Source of the DNA: Argyresthia goedartella
Taxonomy: Eukaryota > Arthropoda > Insecta > Lepidoptera > Argyresthiidae
DNA length: 64,000 nucleotides
Reading direction: 5' to 3'
Assembly: GCA_949825045.1 (NCBI GenBank)
Contig: OX463829.1
Location: 21,360,715 to 21,424,714 of the forward strand
A model generated the notes under the pieces. The model saw only the letters and a program-made list of their open reading frames with translations. It had not been told where the DNA came from and ran no database searches. Positions 56,090 through 64,000 of the stretch are shown one piece after another; the stretch's first letter is position 1, and the number at the start of each line of letters is the position of its first letter. Made by a program: the position numbers and the translations under genes.

Positions 56090-58683
56090 TCAATGTTTTA
56101 GATGCTGGAGGCAAAGAGGCGACTAGAAACCTCCAGCTTTATACGTTATTTTTTACAGAATTGGAGCAAATACCTTGCTAAGCTTTCTTGTCTTCTAAAT
56201 AATCTGATATTTTGTAGTAAGCCTTTTTACTTTAGTGATTTTAACAACATTTTTAAATTTATTTGAAGTCAATTCTTGTAACTCAGTTGGGATTTTGTTG
56301 TAAAAGCGAATACATTGCCCTTTAAAAGATACATTAACCTTATGGAGCCTAGTATTAGGTATAGCTTGTTTATTTCTATTTCTAGTGTTGACATTGTGCC
56401 TGTCGCTATTCTTAGGAAAATTAGGTTTTCATAAATATATTGACACGGCACTGTCATAATGTAAATTTCCTTAAATTTACAACGCAGTGACTCTCTGGGA
56501 CCCACAATGTAGATTGCACGAACAGCCCTCTTTTGCAGCACAAATATTATGTTAATGTCTGCAGCGTTCCCCCACAGCAGTATGCCGTAAGACATAATGC
56601 TATCAAAGTGGCTGAAGTAAACTAGTCTAGCTGTTTCCACGTCCGTAAAAAGTCGGATTTTTTTGACTGCATAAACTGCGGAAATAAGTTTTTTCGATAG
56701 CTTATCTATGTGTGGGCCCCATTGAAGCTTATTATCTAAGGTAATTCTTAGGAATACCGTGCTATTTACAGTTTATAAATTTCACCTTTAACAATAACAT
56801 TAGCCGAGACTTGTTTAACATTGGGGAGTTTAAACCGAATACATTTAGTTTTGTTATTATTCAGTAAAAGATTATTGGCACTAATCCAATTGACTACCTT
56901 TGAGATATCATTATTCTCATCGATAAAGTTCAAACTGCGTCGTTTCATTTTAAACAAAAGTGAAGTGTCATCTGCAAACACTACAATCTCATGATTATCT
57001 CTAAAAATATGTGGCAGGTCATTAATATAAACCAAAAACAGGAATGGCCCGATTATGGAACCCTGCGGTACACCCATAGTAACAACAGACCCTGAAGATC
57101 GTTTTTCATTAATGTCAACCCTCTGTTTCCTGTCATTTAAATAAGAAGAGAGAAGACGTAAAGAGTTATCCCTAATTGCATAGTGATGTAATTTCCTGAT
57201 CAATGTCCCTTGGTCAACGCAATCAAAAGCCTTAGACAAATCGCAAAATACTCCTAGTCCTAGAGTATCATGCAACTTCTCCCAGGCATCATATATATGT
57301 GATATTAACTCAATACCGGCATCAGTTGTTTATTTGCCTTGTGTAAAAACAAATTGTTTACAGTGGAGCATGTTGTTGGTGTTGGAATGTGTAAGAAGTT
57401 GATTTAAAATTACTTTTTCAAAAACTATACTAAATGTAGGCAATACCGATATCGGTCTGAAGTTAGAAGGGTCAGATGTACTACCCGATTTAAAAAGGTA
57501 CTATTTTACTGTGTTTCATGAAATCCGGAAACACGCCAGTTTCAATAGATGCATTAAATATGAAAGCTAAATCAAGTGCAATAATATTTATTAGGGGCTT
57601 CACAACATGAATAGAAATATCCCAGAGGTCTGCAGTTTTCTTAATATTTATTGATTTAAAGGCTTTAATAATAACTTTATCATCTACATAATTAAACGAG
57701 AATTGTTTTTCACATCTAGGTACATAGTCTTTTAGCAAAGATTCAGCGACTACTTTGAGAGAGTCTAAAGACTTAGTAGTAGAGATTGGGTTGTCAGAAA
57801 AAAAAACGCTTTAGGTACATCAATATCATTTTTGAAAGTAATATCATTAATTTTTTATTCATATTCATTGATTTTAATACTGACCTTTCCAGTCTCACTT
57901 TTAATTATATCCCAAATTGATTTAACTATGTTATCACTTTTTCTTATTTTAGATCTGATATAATTTGATTTTGCAATTTGACAAACTTTACTAATAATTA
58001 TTGAGTACTTTTTTACTGTATCCTTGAACTCTTCACTATGATTCCATTGTTTTTCACTATATAATTCATATAAATTTTGTCTACTTTTAAATATACCTAC
58101 TGTGGCCCACTTACAAAGTTAAGTTTGTCTGAGACCACAATCGATCTGGTAGTAAATACAGCATTGAACGCATTGCTTAATTTGTAAAAAAAATACCATA
58201 TGACTCATTAGGGTTATCATTAGAGTAATTGATAGGTAGTTTGCTATCCCAATTCAATTTGAGCCTTTCAAACCGATGTTCAGTCACAGGTATGTATTTT
58301 ATATTTCTTGTAGAACTTTTTTTATGTTGGATTTCTTGTCTAATGTATTGACCTGAATGGTCTGACTTTAAATTACTTATAATTTTTTTAAATACATTTT
58401 TTTCATTTGGATAAGCAAATACATTGTCTATAAAATTTGCTGAGGTTTCAGTTATTCGAGTAGGTTCCATGAAAAGTGGCTTTAAGTTGTGGGAATTAAA
58501 TAAGTTAGTTAGTCTCGTACTAATGGAGTAAGTTTCTAATAAATTTACATTGAAGTCTCCACATATCATAATAGTTTTATTATATTTTGATACTTTAAAT
58601 AATATTTCATCCATTACTTTTTCAAAAACATCAAATGAAGCTGAGGGTGGGCTGTAAACGCTTATTATAATTATGCGCTTCAA
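56090..58683 (-). pseudogene. Jockey/CR1-type LINE, 5'-truncated and degenerate
   Basis: About 2.6 kb on the minus strand. Order: endonuclease (IIISVYSPPSASFDVFEK, ICGDFNVNLLE, SDHSGQ, 58683-58300), a linker, reverse transcriptase (GVFCDLSKAFDCVDQGTL for motif A, VPQGSIIGPFLFLVYINDL for B, FADDTSLLF for C at 56967-56978) and a C-terminal segment (FSHFDSIMSYGILLWGN, LQKRAVRAIY, 56640-56450) ending in a YYKISDYLED-like stretch near 56200. The endonuclease starts internally, so the 5' end is lost at 58683. Stops (for example within GK-stop-TTDAG near 57330) and frameshifts divide it into five frames. Confidence 0.88.
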
Positions 58684-58779
58684 CTCAATACACTACTTCA
58701 ATGTGGTTTTCAACAGAAGGCCGACAATAGAAGTTTATCGGATGAACAAGTGGAATTTGTATAAAAACAAATTTAAATG

Positions 58780-58900
58780 CATTTTCTTTCAATACCACAT
58801 ACAAACTTATGAACACAGCTGGCTACCTACATGGAGTATGAAAGTAACCGTACCAATTACTTGTAAGCCCATATTCATTCCGCCATTTTGAAAAAAATAC
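58780..58900 (-). repeat. Dispersed repeat, inverted copy
   Basis: 'catacaaacttatg', 'ctacctacatggagtatg' and 'cgccattttgaaaaaa' are the reverse complement of blocks in 49520-49655. Confidence 0.5.
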
Positions 58901-59034
58901 AAAAACTGAATTGAAAAAAAATATCGAACCTGCAAAATTTCACGAGAATCGAGAAATGAGAAATGACCTTTAAATGAAAAAGTTTTTTGAACGGAGATGC
59001 TTTGCTACGCGCTCGCTTGGTCAGCAAATAAATG

Positions 59035-59285
59035 TAGCCCATTGATGCCTGGATACGAGTAAGATTGAGCCATACTCCGCTTGACTTGCTCAGTGCGGGT
59101 TGTGGGTGGGGTTTTATGACTATTACTTACTACCAACTTTTAGTGATAGTAGACGGGACCTACAGCTAACGTGGCATCCGAAACAAGAGACCTCCAATAA
59201 TGTATCTACTTAAGGTAAAGTAATTACGTTATTGCTTCAAGGTCAGCCCCGTATTTGACGTGCATCTCCTGCGTGAGAAGCTACC
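59035..59285 (-). mobile_element. SINE family C, long copy
   Basis: 'atgtagcccattgatgcc', 'ccatactccgc', 'gggacctacagct' and 'tgcatctcctgcgtgagaag' parallel 22180-22480. The head is cut at about 59285, 30 bp before the transposon at 59315. Confidence 0.7.
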
Positions 59286-59628
59286 TCTTCTTACCTTACT
59301 TACCTATAAATATACTTTGTCCACTCTATTACTGGTTTTTTGACAGCTTGACGACTGACAATAGATTACAAGTTAGTGATTTCCTAAAGAACGTGATAAT
59401 CAAAACTATAAAAAAGTATATATACGTCAACTGGCAACATCAACCGACCGTTCGTCCGGCCGCCATTTTGACGTGGTCTATCACTCGCAACAAAAGCCCG
59501 TGCTACTAATACGCACTTACACTCGCTGAATGTTCTCTCGCATTTGTTATACCTCGAATTGAGTAGTTTTATTCCTCGGTGCAATTTTTGGGAGTACTTA
59601 GATTGAGCTGAGTACATTGGTCGAGAAA

Positions 59629-61617
59629 ATGCCGAAAGGAAGTGTATTGAAAGGACAATCGAGACAATTAGTGCTTCAACTTCATGATTACTTTGAACAA
59701 GAAAATCAAAATGGCGGCCCGCTTATACCTATCTCGCAAGTGCGAAACCGTGTACGGCCGCGTTGGGTATCAGTCGTACAACTGTGACTAAAATCACTAC
59801 CGAAGCCAACGGCAGGAGCGGCATAGAACAAAACAAGCCTTCTACACCAAAAAGAAAACGCCGGCCTCGTGATGTGACAGCAGTTGACGATTTTGACGCT
59901 GACGCCATTCGTCGTCATCTATATGACTTCTATGTGAAAAAATAAATTCCAACTTTGAGAAAACTTATTGTTTCTTTGAAACGAAGTGGTCTATTTCGTG
60001 GTCAAAAATCTTCTTTGGCCAAAGTTTTGAAATAAATAGGCCTTTCGTATAAATATCAGATAAAAGAAAAATATAAATGGAATGCACTGATATTGCTTTG
60101 GCACGATGTGTCCTTTTAAGAGAGGAAAAAAGAAACAAGATTGGACAAATATTGTCTTTACGCATGAAACATGGCTCAATGCTAACCACACCGTATCCCG
60201 GTCCTGGACTGACGACACTGCTGCACCTCCGCAGTACCAATGGGAAAAGGCGAACGCCTCATCATTTGCCACGCAGGTACAGCAAAAGGTTTTGTACAAG
60301 ACGCACTGCTGGCATTTAAATCTGGTGCAAAGAAATCTGGTGATTAGCACGAATAAATGAATGCGGAGGTGTTTAACCTTTGGACCGTCGAATGCCCGCA
60401 GCGGGCAAGTTTGCAAAATGCGTCGACCGGCAAGCGACCCGCAGCGGGCGGATTTCCGGTCGTATGGAGATGGGCGCTTTTAAACTAAAAATATAGGTTG
60501 GGAGCCGCTTTTGTACTCACAGTTGGTACCCCATACACGAACGTATCTGTGGAGCTATCAAAAACCAGTCCGTGCATAGGAAAAAAATGAGTTCTGACCC
60601 AGTTTATCGGAACGATTTCTCGCGCGCTGTCACCGCGTTTTGGATGAATCGCAGTTCACGGGAATAGGTTGTTTTGGGTGAAATTTAGTGGAATTTAGAA
60701 GAAACGAAGTGAAAACGATGGAGAGGTGAGTACATTACACTTTACTATTGATTGTTTGTCGTGAGCATTGGTTTTCATGGAAATAAACACATTTTCATCC
60801 ATCTCGTTGTCTTTTTTACAGCCTTTCGGGCGACAATAATTGAAATATTTACTTTACAATGGAATATCTCCAATTGAAACAGATAGTCCTTGATAGTCCA
60901 GTTATTCCAGACCGTAACCTAAGTCTTGATTTGCTTCTAAACAGTAAAATGAATGCGGAAAAGCCAAATCAGTTGATGTCGAATGCATTTTGACTTCCAC
61001 GGCCACTTTTCGTGGTTCAAGAACATGTTTCTATCATTGGAAGAACCATCAATATTTTTTATTCATAATGCGCCCCTACTACTCTCGCCAAATTTACAAA
61101 ATTCCAACGCAAGCCGATAACAAACATGAAATTATTAATTGGCCACGCGAAAATGGAGAAAATGTGGACGATTCCATGTTAAGAATAGAATTGTTAAAAA
61201 TATTAAAAACCAAAAAGAAACCAAAACGGTATGTGATCGATGAAATGGCAGCAGAATATGGTCTTATTGTCCTTAGGATTCCTCCATATCACTGCCATTA
61301 CAACGCAATAGAACTTATATGGGCACAATTAAAAGGGCATCCTGCATGAAACAGGCCGCCCATTCACAGCTAATAAAATGTTGCAATTACCGTAGTACTG
61401 TTAAGTATTCTGTGCAATTATTCAAAAACGCTTGCACCCACGTGACCGCCAAGAACTGGGCAAGTGTGGTGGAGAGAACTGAGAGAGTCATAATTTCTGA
61501 TTGGGACCGTGACATTGCATTGATACTTTAGGCACACAAGAGTTAATCATTAAAATTACTGAAGGATCCTCATCGGACGAATCTAGTATAAATGATGATT
61601 CTGACGAGTCATGTTAA
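59629..61617 (+). pseudogene. DD82E-like transposase, inactivated
   Basis: ATG 59629 (MPKGSVLKGQSRQLVLQLH) leads into a helix-turn-helix (GISRTTVTKI near 59765) and a KRKRRPRD basic block. The nuclease core follows: FTHETWLNAN at 60155, a gap, EEPSIFFIHNAPYYSRQ at 61040, YVIDEMAAEYG and LRIPPYHCHYN-AIELIW at 61280-61316, ending in an acidic SSSDESSINDDSDES tail and TAA 61617. In the family the first two positions should be Asp (DETW, DNA); here both are His (60163, 61064), while Glu 61311 remains. Frameshifts near 59752, 61074 and elsewhere, stops near 60345 and an internal insertion show it is dead. Confidence 0.82.
60368..60959. mobile_element. Insertion within the transposase gene, 13-bp direct repeats
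   Basis: AAATGAATGCGGA occurs at 60355-60367 and 60947-60959, and the transposase motif order is broken exactly between. The insert starts with 'ggtgtttaacctttgg', has twin 'cccgcagcgggc' palindromes (60398, 60439), an intron-like 'gaggtgagtac' to 'tttttacag' stretch (60722-60822) and no recognised protein. A piggyBac-like fragment is possible because of TTAA at 60374, but its other end was not found. Confidence 0.55.
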
Positions 61618-62274
61618 TAAAAGTAATTAAACATTAAAAAAGTAGTTTAGTTGTTTTATTTGTATGCCTTATATTAAGAAGAATGTAAAACTTTATGTAA
61701 TGTTAATATATTAATTTATTGGTGTCAACCTTACAATTGTGTTGTCTTTGTTTTTACACCATATCGCAGCTTATTTACGTATTAGCATTTATTTCTACCG
61801 AATATTTGTAATCTGTGGCACAATCGTAGTAATCGTTATGTGTGGCACATCACTATAACAAGGGGGCGGTACCTGTTCGTGAAGAACAACATTATTTGAA
61901 TGGAATTTTAACTTAAATAATACGAAACTACATGGGCGTGAACTTTCAAAAAACCAATAATAGAGTGGACAAAGTATAATAATATTTATTTGTATGTAAC
62001 GCAATCTCGAGAGACTTCTTACTGTGGTAGATTGAAAAAAGCACGAGACAGGAACGAACCGTTGACCCCGCTTCTCTTCAATAGGCTTCAGCCCAGACCC
62101 TTTTGATCATGATGAAACACAAACTGTGTCAGGAGGCACTGCCGAAATTTCCTAGCATGTTTGTACCAACTACCCTTTACAAAGAGGCGCACAACCCTTC
62201 AACTGGATAATAACACTTGAGATTGGATTTAAAGCCTTGGCTCACAGTAAAATCAAATATAGATAACTGTAATA

Positions 62275-62390
62275 TACAAGGAGTTATTTTTAGTCCGTAT
62301 ACCACACGAGCTGATGCCCGCTCAATATGCGGGGACCCGGACATAGCAGGGAGGTCTGACTCCTGGGCATGGGTAATTCCATTATTTTCC
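62275..62390 (+). repeat. Short dispersed repeat, copy 2
   Basis: 'acccggacatagcagggag' and 'ctgactcctgggcatggg' match 53288-53330. Confidence 0.6.
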
Positions 62391-62682
62391 CCTCCAACAA
62401 AAAAAATATAAAGATTGGATTTAATCGTAGATAAGTCAAACTAAACACGTTATATTCTGTTACTAAAGTTTATTCCATAATTAGCTGAACAAAACTGCTA
62501 CTTTGCCATTCGACAAAGGCTGCGCTCACACTGAAAGGTAAAGTTGAGTGCGATTTTCTCATTTCCTGTCGATTTATTTCAATAGCTGTGGCGATTCAGA
62601 TTCAACTATAACTAGAAGCTGTTGCAAGCACGACTAACTAGGCACACTGCGTCACAGACGTTTCAGCGTTTAGAGGAGTGTG

Positions 62683-62823
62683 CAGCACCCGTAGCATGCC
62701 GAGCACAGGGGGGGGGGGATTATATCGCGAGAGGTGAGGAACAGAGCTTTATATAGCGCATAGCTCTGTCCCTCACTTTCCCGCGTCAACAGGCCCCGCG
62801 GGGTCGGCATGCTACGGGTGCTG
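62683..62823. repeat. 141-bp foldback with perfect 20-bp ends
   Basis: The ends are perfect 20-bp inverted repeats of 'cagcacccgtagcatgccga'. Inside are an internal stem ('gtgaggaacagagct' with 'agctctgtccctcac') and a run of 10 G at 62708-62717. No coding; MITE-like or a regulatory hairpin. Confidence 0.85.
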
Positions 62824-63317
62824 GTGGCGCAAATCATGGATGAAGATTAAGATGTTTTCACTAGTGGGTTATGGATGGGAAACACCGTCGCGTCAAACCG
62901 ATTAAAAGCTGCCGCCATTCGATTATTTTAATTGATTCCACACTGAGTTGTTTCATTGTGTACATATTAAAGGATGATAGGCAATTGAAATAAAACATAT
63001 TTTATTTGAAGGGTTAATTCAAGGGGAACAGTAAATAACGTTGATTCAAAACGATGTTGAAATGTTAAAGTCGTACCTAAACTATCTTCTGACAATCAAG
63101 ACATAATTTAGGACTAATAGCGAATATATGGCACACGTTAATTATTATTTTGAAAACTGAAATAAATATCTTATCTAGATTAAATATTAAAATAATAACT
63201 ATCATGACTCGAATCGACCAGCGGATATCGCAAGAATCGTCGCAGTGAATGAGCAGTTTAGTGTGGACGCGGCCTTAGAACACCTCATTGTTGTCAATAC
63301 GTAAAAACCACTTAACT
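62824..63317. other. No gene recognised
   Basis: AT-rich with no supported feature. Confidence 0.4.
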
Positions 63318-64000
63318 ATTTTTTTTTATTTTTTTTTTTATTTATTTATCAAATTACAGAGTTTTAAATACTTATCTAACTTAATGCACTACTTAAACCA
63401 CTAAGGTTTGTATGTAGCACAAAATTAGTCTAGTGTATTATGTAGGTAGGTCGATAAAAACAATATGTATAAGCATGAAGTCAGTTGCTGGCTAAAAGGC
63501 AAAATACAGTTTGTATACGACTATGGAAGTAATGATATAAAGTGTGATTTTAATTTGTGATTAATATTTTTGGGATGGATTGATGATTTGAGTTCCGGAC
63601 AGAGACCGTTAAGAAGACGAGGAATTAGATAGCTAATTCGACGTTTCCCGTAAAAGTTATTTGCTCCTAAAGTCATCAGCTTTTTTTCGTGCAGCTTCTG
63701 GTGCCGATTTTATGTGATAAAGGTTTTTGGACGGATAAATTCAAGAATTGTTCTTTTAGTAGTGTGTATTCTTCTTTGGTGTGTACTGGTAGTGTTTTAC
63801 AGTATTTGAACAGTTTGAGCTTATCATTGGAGTACTGGAGTCTGATTTTTGGAGGTACTATATTTTTTAGAATTTTAATTTGTAGACGTAGTATGCAGTC
63901 TAGGGAAGTTTTATGCGTGAGTCCGTAGCTACTGAGCCCATAGGAGATTACGGAGTCTGCCAAAGCATTGTACAGCATTAACCTGATGTTAAAGGGCAGA
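63318..64000 (-). pseudogene. LINE ORF2 C terminus with poly-A, runs off the window
   Basis: On the minus strand the frame gives LADSVISYGLSSYG and LRLQIKILKNIVPP (63990-63850), then in another frame GKRRISYLIPRLLNGLCP (63645-63585), the usual C-terminal region of CR1/Jockey LINEs. The 3' UTR ends in an A-rich tail visible as T runs at 63318-63350. A frameshift near 63675 suggests it is inactive. The 5' part lies beyond 64000. Confidence 0.8.

Larger units (their letters stand above)
59315..61974 (+). mobile_element. Tc1/mariner-superfamily transposon, DD82E-like (Sailor-type?)
   Basis: 2660 bp between TA dinucleotides (59313-59314, 61975-61976). The ends 'ctttgtccactctattactg' and its right-hand inverse agree at 28 of 29 positions. 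It encodes one transposase (59629-61617). By residue count the gap between the second catalytic position and the Glu is 81, which fits the DD82E group I remember as Sailor rather than classical Tc1 (DD34E). A 592-bp insertion inflates its length. Confidence 0.85.

Noticed and set aside
60374..60482. TTAA-bounded piggyBac-like MITE
   Set aside because: The two TTAA-flanked ends are not inverted copies of each other, so the boundary could not be supported.

Overview
This window looks like a transposon-rich intergenic or intronic stretch of an insect nuclear genome, most probably a moth or butterfly (Lepidoptera). The evidence is AT-rich DNA, no operon-like gene packing, several families of tRNA-headed SINEs, dispersed repeats with the GGTTCCGTACC and GTCCGTCTGTC cores common in lepidopteran genomes, a Mag-like Ty3/gypsy element, many 5'-truncated LINEs and spliced gene pieces. 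The order is inferred from these repeat types, not from a database match. Almost all recognisable coding sequence belongs to mobile elements. Only two pieces look like host genes: a terminal exon of a selenoprotein-T-like protein (11100-11420, +) and a probable first exon of a THAP zinc-finger protein (39373-39449, +).

Region by region. 1-11 kb holds two LINE 3' ends, a tandem repeat of about 1.04 kb, an almost complete non-LTR retrotransposon with a restriction-like endonuclease (5793-9286, -) inserted exactly at a junction of that tandem repeat, an RTE-type LINE fragment and a LINE tail. 11-12 kb is the SelT-like exon and its 3' UTR. 12-24 kb is a mixture of MITEs, SINEs, a Helitron-like end and a LINE split by a 249-bp insertion. 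24.3-25.3 kb is a giant palindrome made of 201-bp units that each contain a 54-bp palindrome. 25.8-32.8 kb carries SINEs, a mariner-like fragment and a LINE tail split by a foldback MITE. 33.8-38.2 kb is a decayed PIF/Harbinger transposon with long inverted ends, a multi-exon transposase and a SINE in one intron. 39.4-43 kb has the THAP exon, LINE remains, a duplicated repeat and a foldback element.

43.8-48.5 kb is the youngest element: a Mag-like LTR retrotransposon with identical 161-bp LTRs, a 5-bp target duplication, a 13-nt primer site matching tRNA-Ser(GCT) and a pol frame open for over 1200 codons, broken only by one frameshift in gag. 48.6-58.7 kb contains more LINE fragments, including a long degenerate Jockey/CR1-type element on the minus strand (56090-58683). 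59.3-62.0 kb is a Tc1/mariner-superfamily transposon with 29-bp inverted ends, TA target sites, a D-to-E spacing of about 82 residues and both catalytic aspartates replaced by histidine. A G-rich foldback and another minus-strand LINE close the window.

The genes do not form a pathway. What can be read is a history of nested insertions. In three cases a related copy elsewhere in the window shows the empty target site: the endonuclease-bearing LINE, the MITE at 32.1 kb and the insert at 19.5 kb.
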